DNA from: Takakia lepidozioides
Lineage: Eukaryota > Streptophyta > Takakiopsida > Takakiales > Takakiaceae
Length of the DNA: 64,000 nt
Assembly: GCA_030704615.1 (NCBI GenBank)
Contig: CM060733.1
Location: 46,562,001 to 46,626,000 of the forward strand
Direction: 5' to 3'
Part shown: in pieces, positions 15,001 through 24,724 of the stretch
Layout of the letters: every line of letters begins with the position of its first letter
How positions within the stretch are numbered: the stretch's first letter is position 1
Made by a program: the position numbers and the translations under genes
The notes under the pieces: generated by a model
What the model was told of the DNA's origin: nothing
The model's database searches: none
What the model saw: the letters and a program-made list of their open reading frames with translations, nothing else

Positions 15001-18000
15001 TTGTGAAATCATACCGGTACCTAGGTCTGGTTATCCACTCCCCCAAGTTTCACTTTGCAGCCACTGCCTTGGACAGGTTGACTAAAGGTAAGGCGGCCTC
15101 CGTCCGCCTTCAGGCCAAATGCAAGCAAATACATCTGCGGCATCCCCCGACCAAAAAGTGGCTGTTTGACACCGTCGTCAGCCCTGCTACCATCTATGGT
15201 TGTGAGTTCTGGGCACCTGGTGTCCCTGTCTCCTGGTGGGAAAAGAATTTGGAGCCATTACAGTCATCTTTTCTCCAAGCAATGCTTGGCGCCAGGAGCA
15301 CAACTCCATCTCAGATCCTAGGTGCAGAGTTCGCATGTGTACCATTGCAATCCGAGGCCCTCTTCAGGCTTACAATCTTTCTCCATAGATTGCAGGCCCT
15401 TCCACCCAAAGGGCTAGTGGCAAGGGCCCTCACAACATCTATGAGGCTCAAAGCTGCATGTTTCAGGAACTCCTGGTATGCTCGAGTGGACAGTTTATTT
15501 CAACGTAACGGACTTTCTACTGCTTTCCTATTACCAATGAACCCAGATGAGGTGGACATCACATCCAGACATGACCGCAACAGACTCATTCGGAGAGAGC
15601 TTATGGAATTACATGTCAAGAGAACTTGGATGCTACCCAATCTCACGACAAAGCTCCACTTCTATCGAGAGACATTCTTGGTGCTCCGCGATGATAGAAT
15701 CTTGAGACCAAATTACCTTTCAGCACCCTTATCTCCTTCCCTCTTGAGGGCATTGGGGCGGTTCAGGGTGGGTTCCCACAACCTACGGATAGAGACTGGC
15801 AGATGGGAAAACCTGCAACAGGAGGACCGCCTATGTCCAGCTTGCATAGGGCGCAGCAAGGAAATTGAAACTGAAGAACACTTATTCTACTGCCCTCTAT
15901 ACTACGAGATCCGTGGGAGATTTCACTGTTTATTCAGTGGAACCCAAACTCTCACTGATGTCTTTCACTATGAGGATCAAAAATGCGTGGCAGCCTACCT
16001 ACACGAGGCCTTCACCCTTAGACAATCGCTAGAACATTAATTGTGGTTTCTGGATTTGTTCCTCTCTCATGTTTTCTTCCATTTTGTCCCATAAGCTCTA
16101 CGAGCTTTCCGCGGACGTTATAAAGCACCATTTCATTTCATTTCATTTCTGACAGAGAAGAAAGCATTGCAGCAAAGTTTCACCTGGCAATTCAATGAAC
16201 ATGAAGGGTGAGCCAGCAATTCCCTGGGTGGCGGACCCAACATGAAGCGCAAATTTTCCCGCTGTTGTAAATACCATCATGAGATTTACATAGCCATTGG
16301 AACCCTCAGATTGCTTGGTGAGATTTTGTACGGGGGTTTTCACTCCGGCTATTATCAATGCAACAACGAAGTTGAAACTGCCATCTATATTGGCAATGTT
16401 CGTCAGATCATCCAATTGCAGCACTCGCAGTGTGGCTTGATCACCCACCTGCATTGACAAGGTCTAATTTCTTGAGTTCTTCCCGGGAAAAGAAGGCTGG
16501 CAAGAAGCAGGAAGGTGGGAAGGGCAATGCGTGGTGTGTGAGTGAAGAGGATCAAATGACTCGGATTTAGCAACTCCATTGGTACGTTGTGCAATTCTTA
16601 CCGTGAATGTGCTCACATTGTTTTTCCATGAACCGCTGGAGAGAGTCATTGAGACTGGACCTGAACATCATCATGATCAGACACGAGTTTCAGAAGGGGT
16701 ATAACATATACAAAACATTTCTCCATTCATGTGGCTCAACATATGTAAATGTAGTAGAAAATCTGTTACAGACACAGGAGGTCTACAGCCTACTCTATCC
16801 GCAGACTGTGAGAGCCCACCATGAACCTTCCCAATGCCCTTAGAAGAGGTGGTGATGGTTTTCCAGACAGATAATTGGGCCATGAGATCCTACCGGCACA
16901 AAGGACCAAGAAAGTCTCCAGATAGGATTGGATAGGATTTTAGCGTTGTTATAAGATCATTGGGTTCCAGGCCTGCCTAACATAAAGTTCCATCAGCTCC
17001 CCCTAATGAGCTTGTTACAGTCATGTCTGGAAGAACCTGCCATCTTTTATGGTAGAGAAGCAATGGACAGTCTGTCTCTCAAAGAAGTTGGAAACCCGAG
17101 CATAACAAGAGGTCTTGAAACCAGGGTTTCTGAGTCTCGTAGAGGTGGGAGAGCCCAGGCCGGCAGCCATTTGGGTGGTAGAGCTGAAGAGAGAATGGGA
17201 ATAAAGAGACAAAGAAAGAATTACATCCACTAGAGGCTGACCCCATGGACACAGCAACGCAGAACAATAGTACTCGGGCATGAGGGAGGGAGAAGACAAA
17301 AGACAGAACATTCAATAACCTCCAGGGGAGGGCTAGAGGGCCATGGGATAGAAACAAGAGGGAGAGAGGTCTGCACTAGGGGTGTTTCTATGACCGGTGG
17401 CCCTGCAACAGCCAGCAATTGTTGGCTTGCCAAACTTCTGATGACAGTTTTCTCTTGTAAAGTTTGATCTGGAGTCTTCCCCACTTACGTCACAGTCAGG
17501 CCGAGTGTTTCCTTCGTATCCCAGATGCACTTTACCAGCCAGAATTTCCTCCTTGTGGTGTTGTGAATGGTTTCTTTGCATGGCAGCTAATGGAAGTCCA
17601 CAAAATGCACAAGATCCTTACCATGTAAAAGGTCTGTGCAGAAGACTCTTACAGCGTAAGGAGTATCTGCAGAGCAACCTACGGCATAAGGAGTCTCTGC
17701 AGGAAGCGCTGTAAGGTTGAGACTATCTTTACCACGGTGGAGTGGTCAGACCAGAGGCCAGCAATTCCACTGTACAAACATACATATATATACACATTGG
17801 ACTCAACTTTGCTCCACAATGAACTAGGGATTCACAAACCTTCAGTATAGTAAACTTACCAGGGATAACTGTGAAAGCGAAGGGCGAAAAATGGGGAGAT
17901 TGGCCATTTGCTGCAATGTTGATTATGAAGTAACCAGTGGCTGCAGGTACAAAAGTAAAATTGTAGACACCAGCACTCACATCAAAGGTCGTGATGACTC

Positions 18001-19793
18001 TCGACATGTTTGTCACAGGTTGAGTGCCAGGCGGTGGGTTGTAAGTAAAATTGGCTACCCATGGAAAATACATATCATCCCACCTCCCAGTTGTGGCATT
18101 GACCTGCATTTTTACAAAAGGCAGATTTGAAAGGATAAGAAGAAGAATGCATAGAGCAAGAAAAAGATAGCCTGTGCAACCCAACCACGCACTAGAGACC
18201 GAGTCAGTCTTGTGCACCTGCTACTTGCTTCAGCCCTCAGCGAAGACGAAGTTTCATCTTTACTTGTAGTCCACAAAAGCAAACTCGTCAGCTTGGCAAA
18301 AACTGCACATGAAGGTCCCAAAATTCTTGCAATAGAGAGAGGGACCTCACACTACAGACAAGAGTTGCGCCAAGATGCAGAAAGACTGAAAGAATAACGG
18401 TTGTCACCTGTGGGAGAGACCCCAAGGGTCCAAGAGAGAGAAACTTTTCCGTTCGCCCAGTGAGGTTGAGTACTTAAAGGCGGTGGCTGACCTGGTTTCC
18501 ATAGAGGTCCATGAGCACAAGGTAGAAATTCGTCTGAGAGCCTGCTTGAACCGTTCCATTAACACAAGTACGGCAGAGTAATTTGCTATTGGGTATCGAA
18601 ACATTTCCTGCCAGGCATTGTAATTAGATTGCAAGTTCCTCGGGCTCTTTTGAGCTTGGCAGTCTTGAGATCACAAACAAAACAAGACGCTAAACTATAT
18701 CCCCAGGGTGCCATAGCATGTTAAGCAAAAACACACTGAAATCACACAGACGAACACAACAAGGTCATGGCACAGGAAGCTCTGCAGTACCTGCCACAAT
18801 CCAGAAAGTAGCAGACTGGACAAGATATTTTGTTAGAGGCCCAGGGACGGATAAGTGGGCACTGTACGTCTTCATAACACCCACTGGAGCGGTTGGAGAT
18901 GCTCGACAGGTAGCAGTCCATTGGAATTCATTATTGGGCGGTGCTGGCTCGACGTAGCAAGCCATAAGCTTAGTTGGTACTAAGCCATCGTAGACACCCA
19001 CGCGGAGCACGTTGAGACCAGTGTAGTAGTGGCATTGCGAACACTGTGTGGAACAACTGTGGTGTTGTTTGGTGCAGGTCTGTCGCCAGCCCCGCACCAC
19101 AGAGCGCACTTTGCTTAGCTCAATTCACATGAGAAGAATCGTTGTCCATAACCCGCAATTGTGCTAAAAAACTTGGTCCCCCAGTGTTATCATTGTGCAT
19201 TTGCAAACACAGTTGAGCATGTACAAATGTATATAAACCACCACTGGGTATGTGCAGCTTGGTTGGATAGAGCACTGAGTCGACATTTGACTCTCTTCAG
19301 GGACGATGTTGGTGTTTTTATGGCCCCAAGTAGTGCTGAAGAAGAGATTGACACAGGGGTGAAGCATTAAGTACCTCACTCTCGCAGGGTCTTGTCATGC
19401 CAATGATGGTAATATTTAAATCGGTGCCAATCCTTATTGGAATATTTGCGAGAACCGCAGATTGACTGAATACTGTACACAGCTGGCTGGCTGCTTGGTT
19501 GTCTGTGGTAGATGGGTTGTAGGGGTCTTTTGAAGACTGCACGGCTGCACAGACCAATTTCGCATTAGGTTTCTCTATCACATCAGTCACCACTTGGATT
19601 TGTTAAATGGCATGGAAATCAAAATTATCCAGTACTTGACCTCGAAATAAGGAGAATGACGTTGCAAGCAGAATCCACGAGTTGTAAGCGGATTTTAAAG
19701 TTGATTACCTGCACCAGGCACCAGAGAAAAGCAGAGCCACGTTGCAAGTGGGATTAGAAGGAGATGGTGGTGGTAGCACTGGGAATGGGCCAT
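1..19793 (-). CDS. Secreted filamin/Ig-repeat protein, GEX2-like, 14 exons, 3' end outside the window
   Basis: I traced 14 exons whose reading phases all agree: 19793-19709, 19592-19375, 19043-18791, 18607-18492, 18103-17860, 16660-16602, 16448-16184, 6594-6265, 5758-5417, 4996-4667, 3483-3145, 2598-2284, 1715-1329 and 561-419 (3426 nt, 1142 codons). All introns are GT-AG. From 6594 on, most exons are symmetric phase 1-1 and each encodes one ~105-130 residue Ig/filamin-like repeat: a Cys/Trp start (CTGNW, CDGQW, CKGNW), a central D-x-Y-G-N turn and an SPF-x-F-x-V-x-PG end. Exon 1 encodes a signal peptide. The repeats carry many N-x-S/T sites, so an extracellular location is likely. Plant GEX2, a gamete surface protein, has a signal peptide, filamin repeats and a C-terminal membrane helix. 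The GEX2 assignment is inference, because the C-terminus is missing and other filamin-repeat secreted proteins exist. No stop or frameshift is seen. Confidence 0.8.
40..175 (+). repeat. Diverged 3' tail of LINE family A
   Basis: A GTATAAAGTACC-type motif followed by CATTTCATT and (TTCC)n matches the 3' ends of the LINE-A copies at 11227-11350 and 16060-16149. Only the 3' untranslated tail remains, so this is a strongly 5'-truncated copy. Confidence 0.5.
713..916 (+). repeat. 5'-truncated LINE-A copy in an intron
   Basis: The segment matches the last ORF2 codons and the 3' UTR of the LINE-A copy at 11155-11320 (GAGGATCAGAAATGCTTGGC, then the AAGCTCTTTGA block and a CATTTCATTTC tail). It lies in the intron between filamin exons 561-419 and 1715-1329. 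Confidence 0.7.
3527..3912 (-). repeat. 5'-truncated LINE-A copy, minus strand, in an intron
   Basis: On the minus strand this encodes the C-terminal zinc-knuckle region of LINE-A ORF2, the 3' UTR and a TTTCATTTCATT tail (seen as GAAATGAAATG at 3535-3555). It sits in the filamin intron 3484-4666, in sense with that gene. Confidence 0.75.
7005..7042 (+). repeat. LINE-A 3' tail scrap
   Basis: ACGTTATAAAGCACC followed by (TTTCA)n is the same terminal motif as at 16115-16149. It directly abuts the target-site copy of the LINE-B fragment that follows, so LINE-B inserted at or beside an older LINE-A end. Confidence 0.6.
7056..8125 (+). mobile_element. LINE-B fragment (ORF2 C-terminal part) with 13-bp target-site duplication
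   Basis: It encodes the post-RT C-terminal region of a non-LTR retrotransposon: the tail of the RT/thumb ([20 protein letters not shown]) and a CCHC-type knuckle ([20 protein letters not shown]). The direct repeat TCTCTATGTCTGG at 7043-7055 and 8126-8138 marks both ends of the insertion. Compared with the copy at 37711-38618 there is a 5-bp deletion near 7645 that shifts the frame, so two overlapping frames (to 7659 and from 7607) carry the protein. Inactive, 5'-truncated copy. Confidence 0.85.
8311..8440 (+). pseudogene. Ty3-type reverse transcriptase fragment
   Basis: One frame reads [14 protein letters not shown], then [20 protein letters not shown] and PRIDDL. This is the conserved N-terminal block of Ty3/Gypsy reverse transcriptase ([26 protein letters not shown]). 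The match stops after about 43 codons and no protease, RNase H or integrase follows. It is an isolated fragment within the large filamin intron. Confidence 0.75.
8985..9105 (+). repeat. LINE-A 3' UTR fragment
   Basis: CTCATAAGCTCTTTGAGCTTCC followed by TTGTAAAG and a CATTTATT tail resembles the 3' UTR of the neighbouring LINE-A copies. It immediately precedes the rearranged copy starting at 9106. Confidence 0.5.
9106..11350 (+). mobile_element. LINE-A copy 1, rearranged and 5'-truncated
   Basis: Closely similar to the longer copy at 13768-16149. It starts inside ORF2 and has two internal deletions relative to that copy: about 13 bp near 9134, and about 140 bp at 9348 that removes the sequence between the HEYAQ and EFIKHAA positions. 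The 3' end has the AAGCTCTATGAGC motif, TATAAAGTACC and a CATTTCATTTCC(TTTC)n tail. Confidence 0.85.
9109..11226 (+). CDS. LINE-A ORF2 remnant: reverse transcriptase and C-terminal zinc knuckle
   Basis: An uninterrupted 705-codon frame. From about residue 80 it is a non-LTR reverse transcriptase: [20 protein letters not shown] (RT block 2), [25 protein letters not shown] (catalytic Asp block), [13 protein letters not shown] and the YADDVALFA catalytic box. The C-terminal third has a thumb-like region and a Cys-rich knuckle ([20 protein letters not shown]). The first ~80 residues are frame-shifted relative to the sister copy and are probably not native protein. The endonuclease is missing, so the element cannot be autonomous despite the open frame. 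Host gene orientation is opposite. Confidence 0.8.
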   Translation: MECKTARRLYYIPILLQSPLILLLSTISPSLDPKREPTLSSCNLLSLLKSDFLLVLFGPSLNLIETLPQSLTFTSGMSMHKFIKHAAPTLTPFIANLFNEVVQRGFPTEWTKSIIHPLFKSGDRLAPTNYRTIMVSSVLAKLFGAVVAMELDDWAESSRIRAEGQAGFRRNRSTIDHIFTLQVMVESARYDKRMVYVCFVDFHKAFDSVPRDLLFQRLHRVEVPPDILCAISSMYEIVTGMVHVAGEFSAEVHSNIGVKQGCLLSPTLFGIYIDALENYISKNHGVGVPLDGGPTQSDLLYADDVALFALSPVFLQRHLKILEQFCKDYGMQVNLSKTKIMVFNGQADRRFSFNQQEIEIVKSYRYLGLVIHSPKFHFAATALDRLTKGKAASIRLQAKCKQIHLRHPPTKKWLFDTVVSPATIYGCEFWAPGVPVSWWEKNLEPLQSSFLQAMLGTRSTTPSQILGAEFACVPLQSEALFRLTIFLHRLQALPPKGLVARALTTSMRLKAAGFRNSWYARVDSLFQRNGLSTAFLLPMNPDEVDITSRHDRNRLIRRELMELHVQRTWRLPNLTTKLHFYRETFLVLHDNRILRPNHLSASLSPSLLRTLGRFRVGSQNLRIETGRWENLQREDRLCPACIGRSQEIETEAHFFYCPLYYEIRGRFHCLFSGSQTLTDVFLYEDQKCLAAYLHEAFTLRHSLEH
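11494..12676 (+). pseudogene. LINE-A ORF1 (coiled-coil nucleic-acid-binding type), frameshifted
   Basis: Two overlapping frames (11494-11847 and 11799-12635) carry the protein. The join is at a run of near-identical ~13-residue repeats with the pattern [10 protein letters not shown], a coiled-coil segment where slippage is easy. Before it is a basic/Ser-Pro-rich N-terminus; after it is another long heptad-like region ([27 protein letters not shown]) and a domain ending YLNDDLT. A further frameshift near 12545 moves the C-terminus into another frame before the stop at about 12676. ORF1 proteins of LINEs coat the RNA and form the RNP; that role is by family analogy. Confidence 0.65.
12680..16040 (+). 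pseudogene. LINE-A ORF2 (APE endonuclease plus reverse transcriptase), several frameshifts
   Basis: The endonuclease is spread over frames 12680-12871, 12868-13092 and 13231 onward, with APE-type blocks: [11 protein letters not shown], a DFNARTG block split by a stop near 13145, SVVDYHLG and SDHSCL. The RT follows in frame 13231-15006 up to [11 protein letters not shown] 1-nt deletion near 14650 relative to copy 1 shifts it into frame 14748-16040, which carries the YADDVALLA box and a C-terminal knuckle ([20 protein letters not shown]). The order EN-RT-CCHC is normal for LINE ORF2. Clearly inactive because of the shifts. Confidence 0.8.
19709..19793 (-). CDS. Exon 1 of the filamin-repeat gene: signal peptide
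   Basis: The ATG at 19793 opens 28 codons plus one base. A short His-rich N-terminus ([10 protein letters not shown]) is followed by a hydrophobic core ([18 protein letters not shown]), a classical signal peptide. The exon ends at CAG|GTAATC, and the 116-bp intron ends at 19593, restoring frame into exon 2. This is the only nearby ATG whose frame continues correctly through the downstream exons. Confidence 0.7.
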
Positions 19794-20911
19794 GGTTGCG
19801 CAGTACGTGCCTGGGAGATTCACAGCAATGTCCAACCAGCACCACTCTCCTTGTGGGGACCCCGTGTGGCGCGGTCCTCAACCACCGATTTCAGGCTCTC
19901 TTCTCTGTCTAAATCCAACGGGTCCTTGCTGTCTAGATGATCCCTTTCCTCCCGGGCACGCCCTGTGACTTCAAATGACTCCCGACCACCTCCAGTATAT
20001 TTTCGAGGGCTGTTGTAGGCTTGGTGATCAACTGACATCGTCCCCAGGGTAATTTCCTCCAACGATCTATGTTGGAAAAGAAAAGGGGCGGAGATCATAG
20101 ATGTATGCTGTTGATTGGTCGACTCATCGACTATATGCTCCAGAAACGACTTCAGAGATGTATGGAATGCTCACTTTGTTGCAATTGCTTCCGGACGAGA
20201 CTTCGCCTCCACAACGTCAAAGGATCACTAAGGATCCAGATGTTTCTCTATGCAGACAACGTAAGTTCTCTTTCAAGTATGATTCCTCCATTCACTGAGG
20301 CAGAAGTGAATACATCAGGACTGCCAAATTGTGAAGATTCTTGTATCAAATGCATATTATGGATCTTTCTAGGTTTCATATTAGAACCATGCTTCCAAGC
20401 TGCTTGGTCCAGTTGAATAATATATATAGGAGATGCAAGTCTGAGCACTACACTACGCATACCCTTGCCTCGCAAGCAAATTGTGTTGTGCACTATACAA
20501 CCGAACAGTTAGCTCCCCTTGACAGCTCAATGCTACGCTACGTACAGGATGTCCAGAATTGAACTGAAAATCTGCGCGGTCCCGTTTCATCGTGCTTGAT
20601 TACATCCCACATTTCATAGTGCATCAATTCTCACAAGTAAGTCCTGCAACTTTTTTCCAAAACACTTCACAACATGATCTGTGAATCAGAGAAGGAGCTT
20701 CACAACTTGCGCAAAGGGGGTGACCTGGGAACTGCTAGATCTATGCATGTTTACTACAAAAATTCAAATTTTCTCATCACATTGAAACTCTAGATAAACA
20801 GGCATGTTTAAACGATGATTCCACGAGAACCGCACGCTTTCTCTCTACAAACGACATGAGAATCTTGGCCTAGCTTTCGCATGTAGATTGGAAGAGGCGG
20901 AAGAAGAAGAA
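19794..20911. other. 5' flank of the filamin gene; no gene recognised
   Basis: About 1.1 kb without a supported gene. A 93-codon minus-strand frame (20098-19820) lies upstream of the signal-peptide ATG in a different frame and ends before it, so it could be 5' leader or chance. I see no convincing TATA or other core promoter element. Confidence 0.4.
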
Positions 20912-21000
20912 TCAAGCACGGCCTGGCGGCGTAGTAGTTACAACAAACTATAGTCTGCGACGGATTGGCCTGTGGGTCTGGGGTTCAAACCCTGTCATCT
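20912..21000 (+). repeat. Possible tRNA-derived SINE head
   Basis: A GGTTCAAACCC motif at 20982-20992 matches a pol III B box (the tRNA T-loop consensus). An A-box-like TGGCGGCGTAGTAG lies about 58 bp upstream, near 20924. The clover-leaf is not convincing as a functional tRNA, so a tRNA-related SINE is the better guess. Weak evidence: only two short motifs. Confidence 0.3.
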
Positions 21001-21023
21001 GTCTCTCTGCCTTAAGTATAGGG

Positions 21024-21113
21024 TAAGGCCCGAGGACGGGGGCCTTCCTGAAACTCGGGGCCGCACTCGTGGCGGGCCCCTTATTTCAGGAAGGCCCCCG
21101 TCCTCGGGCCTTA
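21024..21113. repeat. Perfect 30-bp inverted repeat with 30-bp GC-rich loop
   Basis: Left arm 21024-21053 (TAAGGCCCGAGGACG...) and right arm 21084-21113 are exact reverse complements. The loop 21054-21083 is itself GC-rich with GGGGCC and GGCCCC. It would form a very stable hairpin in RNA or single-stranded DNA. Confidence 0.9.
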
Positions 21114-21559
21114 TCCGGCGTAAAGACACAACCAAGGATTTCCTTTACCATCGACGGCTGGGATCATCTAAATCGGACGGCTCACAAGAGCAGGAACCTT
21201 ACGCGACGTAAGGTGCCTTCCTCTAGAGGAGAGGAGGGCGTAAGGTTCCTTGCTCACCTGGCGTGAAAATTCCTCCATATAAGGCGCCATCCTTTCTAAC
21301 TAAAAAATCCTGGCCGGGTCTTTACGCCTCCCTCAATGCTCCATCTCCTCGCTCACCAGCCAGGAGGGGCATGGCTGCCAAGCACTTCGTTGATCTCTTC
21401 GCCAAGCCGCCTACTTCGGCTCAATCCTCTGATGCAGTGAGACCATTCTTAGGCAAATTCCAGCTCTTCTTTCCGATACGGATCGTGATGATCTCTCCGC
21501 CCCCTTTACGGACGTGGAGCGGAATTTGAACCCTCTCTTCACAACGCAATATGCATCAA

Positions 21560-21990
21560 ACACCAATGTGTGCATATCCAAGAAAAGGCTCAGGCCATAA
21601 GGGCCCTCAATTCTGGTAAAGTGTCTGGGCCGGATGGTACTCCCATTGAGCTCTTTAGAGCATCGGTTAACTATGGTTGATGACCTCCTGGCATTGACTG
21701 ATGACATCTTCTCTAAGGGCATTATGTATGCCATCTCAATTGTCACAAGGATTGATTACTCTCATTTTCAAAAAAGGTGACAGAGATTTAAGCGATCCAA
21801 TTATTGGCCAATCACTTTGCTTAATACCTCGTATAAGATCATTGCTAAAGCTTTGTCGTTCAGGATCCAGCCAATCTTATCCAGGATTATTCGGCCCGAG
21901 CAGTCTGGCTTCCTTAGAGGCAGAATGATCCTCGACAATGTTCTTTTGATTAATGAAGCTCTTCATGCTGCCGCCGTATCCCGATTTTGA
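21560..21990 (+). pseudogene. L1-like reverse transcriptase fragment, frameshifted
   Basis: Pieces in more than one frame read NSGKVSGPDGTPIELFRA, GLITLIFKKGDRDLS, NYWPITLLNTSYKIIAKAL and EQSGFLRGRMILDNVLLINE. These are successive blocks 0-2 of plant L1-type LINE reverse transcriptases. The family differs from LINE-A and LINE-B. The fragment stops just before the first recognised nucleostemin exon. Confidence 0.75.
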
Positions 21991-23084
21991 CCAAAAAATT
22001 TGTCGAAGGCCTTCAAAGTCCAACATCAGGACTGCAGAAAGACCCGGAAATCCCCAATGCATGGCCCTTGAAGGAACAGAAACTCCAGGCTCTTGAGGAT
22101 CGCCGCGCACGCGCACTGGAAGAAATTGAGAAAAAGAAGCAATCCAAGAAAGAGCGGGTGAGCCTCCCTTCTCTTTTGCTCCTTCTGCTCTGGGTAAATT
22201 TGTGATCAGACTTGTGGGTTCTGCTTGGCTGTCTTTCCCTCTACACCCCGAGAGAGCTAATTTAGTATGCCACCAACGAGAGTGTGGACACTGCGCGAAC
22301 TGCATGCATTGCGAACTGCTCAACTTTTTATTATGCCAAGTTATTTGTGAGTTGTGCGTGTAGAATGGACTGTGAGTTGTGAGTCAATTCCCATCCCAGC
22401 TATCTGCTTCTCTCATTCCATTGGAGAACACTACTTGTCAGGCTGCTTAACAAACAGGTGTTTGGCGTGGAGACCCACTGACTTCCAAGCAGGTTCAAAG
22501 TCCTTGATTGTCAGCTGTCCTCAGCAGTTTCAGTAGCCTTCAAATTAAAATGTCATGATGGCAGGCTGAGAAGAGAAAGCTGGGATTACTGGACGACGAG
22601 GCAGATGCAGATATTGCACAGCTTGCCAACGATGCTGCCAAACACAACTCAGACTTCAACATGCGAAAAGGCCCTCGCGTGAGCAATGCTACCACTGCTG
22701 GCCCTCAAGGTCTGTTTGAAGTGTCCCTCACCCAACTCTTTTATTGGACTCTGAGAAAACTCTTTTAGTTGGGCTGGAAGGGATTTATGCTGTCCGGTTC
22801 ACCTCAGAAGTCTGACTTGACCAAGTCTTGCAAGTATGCAGATGGGTCACGCAGAGCATTCTATAAGGAGTTTGTGAAAGTGGTTGAAGCAGCAGATGTG
22901 GTTATCCAAGTGTTGGATGCTAGGGACCCCTTGGGTAGCCGTTGTGTGGATGTGGAACGCATGGTGCACAGATCAGGCCCAACTAAGCGGATTGTACTTC
23001 TCCTCAATAAGATTGGTACACCCTTCGACACTAGTTTTCTGATTTCATGAATTCAAAGTATGGAGTCTGCAACTTGCCCTTTAG

Positions 23085-23326
23085 GCCAAAATCCTTGTAA
23101 GAGGAATCAAATCAAATAATAAGGGCAACACAGACACAGGTGAAGACATAAGAACCTACCGTACCCTCATTGATACCTTCATCAAATTTGTTGGTGAAAC
23201 CCCCTCAGGGATAGGAGGGGCCTTGCCTAGAAATAAGGCTATTGTGGAACTCTCTTCCATGTTTTTCCAGCATTCCAGGGCAGGGAACCATCCTTGTCTT
23301 TCACGTCCTTATGCAGATGCACAGGT
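23085..23326 (+). other. Unrecognised open exon-like segment in a nucleostemin intron
   Basis: An open frame of about 80 codons follows a good acceptor (CCCTTTAG at 23076-23084). It reads KGNTDTGEDIRTYRTLIDTF, KFVGETPSGIGGALPRNKA and SSMFFQHSRAGNHPCLSRPY. It has a protein-like composition but no start codon, and I do not recognise the family. It could be an exapted or transposon-derived fragment. It is not part of nucleostemin, because the flanking exons join perfectly without it. Confidence 0.35.
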
Positions 23327-24161
23327 TCAATAGATGTGCATCTGTATCTCTTTTTATGTACATTTAGGTTTGAAGAAAGGCTAATTCCTGCCAGCAATCT
23401 GTTCATCATTCCTCTCTCTTATCAGATTAGTCTTCCTCCTGTGCAAATTCTTTGCCGTACTTATAAAGATTCAGTATATCCTGGAGGACTGTTGGTCACT
23501 TCACTAAAGACCAGTCTGGAAGACTACATGCCTTGAATGATGCAAATACAGATCTTGATACTTTGGTCTTGCAGTGAAAAAGTAGCACTGCAGTAACGAT
23601 GAGTGCAACAGATGTGATTATCTTATAAGTACAATGAGATGGAACAGGTTATAGGATTTTCTTTTGTGATGCTGACAGTGCTCCATCTTGGGTTTGGTGC
23701 AATGTCTAAAGTTGCGACTAAGTGTTTGGTTCGCTTCAGATCTAGTCCCAAGAGAGGTGGCTCAGCAGTGGCTCACGTATCTGAGAGAGGAGCTGCCAAC
23801 TGTAGCATTCAAATCAAACACACAGCAGCAAAGAACAAACTTAGGTCGCAAGTCATTTGCACTTGCAACAGAGATCACTGATGCGTTGCAATCTAGCGAT
23901 TGTCTTGGTGCTGAAACTCTTCTTCAGCTTCTCAAGAACTACTCCAGGAACCAGCAGGTATGACCAATGAGAACTGTCCATTTCAAAATTCTCTTTATTT
24001 CAATTTAAAAGATGTTCACTTTTATCAGTTTTTGAAATTAAAGCTGTCGTCTGGGACATGACCTTGGCCATGTGCAGCTCAAAACAGCCATCACTGTTGG
24101 GGTGGTTGGATTTCCAAATGTGGGAAAGAGCAGCCTCATCAACAGCTTAAAGAGAACGCAG

Positions 24162-24700
24162 GCAATAAGTTTAAGCATAGAAACCAACCCGAGCCCAAGT
24201 GCCGAGTATGCTAGACAGAGAATACGACTGCCCAATTTGGGCGGAGGGGCTGCCCCCAAGTGGTAGGAGTCCGCTTGTTACCATTCAGAGATCACACTCC
24301 AGGGAGTTGCAGGGAATGGCCCGTGTAGGCATATTCTAAAGAGGGAAAGGCCCCAAGCTTTCCAACTAAATCCAATGCACTACCTTACCTGAAGCAAAGC
24401 GCTTCAGGTCGAAACAAACAAGGACACGAGGTCACAAGGCCGGCATTTAGTCATAGAGACATTAATGTACTCCCGTATCAAGTCCACCCAATGTCAATAG
24501 GCTTCCTAGAGGACAGGGAGAGTCTTGTGACAGAGAGAGCGAGAGAGAGATGCTGATATAGGAAACCATGCATCTCATCCTTTGTCATCTAGAAATATCT
24601 ACCGGTTTGTCTGACTCCCTCTTTCTCTTATTTCAGAACAAGATCATCGATATGCCCACTCATCGCCATTCATGTATCCCTAGTAATGCTGAAGATGCTG
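24162..24700. other. Non-coding part of the inverted segment
   Basis: No gene is recognised. It contains a short (GA)n-like tract near 24535-24550. When the segment is flipped it becomes the downstream intron of nucleostemin. Confidence 0.4.
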
Positions 24701-24724
24701 TGCTGGGTTAGACAGGATTGAGAC

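Larger units (their letters stand above)
11400..16149 (+). mobile_element. LINE-A copy 2, near full length (ORF1 and ORF2, both frameshifted)
   Basis: It begins with a GC-rich segment including (CG)n near 11422, then ORF1 (11494 onward), ORF2 with endonuclease and RT (12680-16040), and the same 3' UTR and TTTCATTTCATT tail as other copies. The tail ends about 35 bp from the donor site (16183) of a filamin exon, so the element lies wholly inside the intron, opposite in strand to the host gene. Confidence 0.85.
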
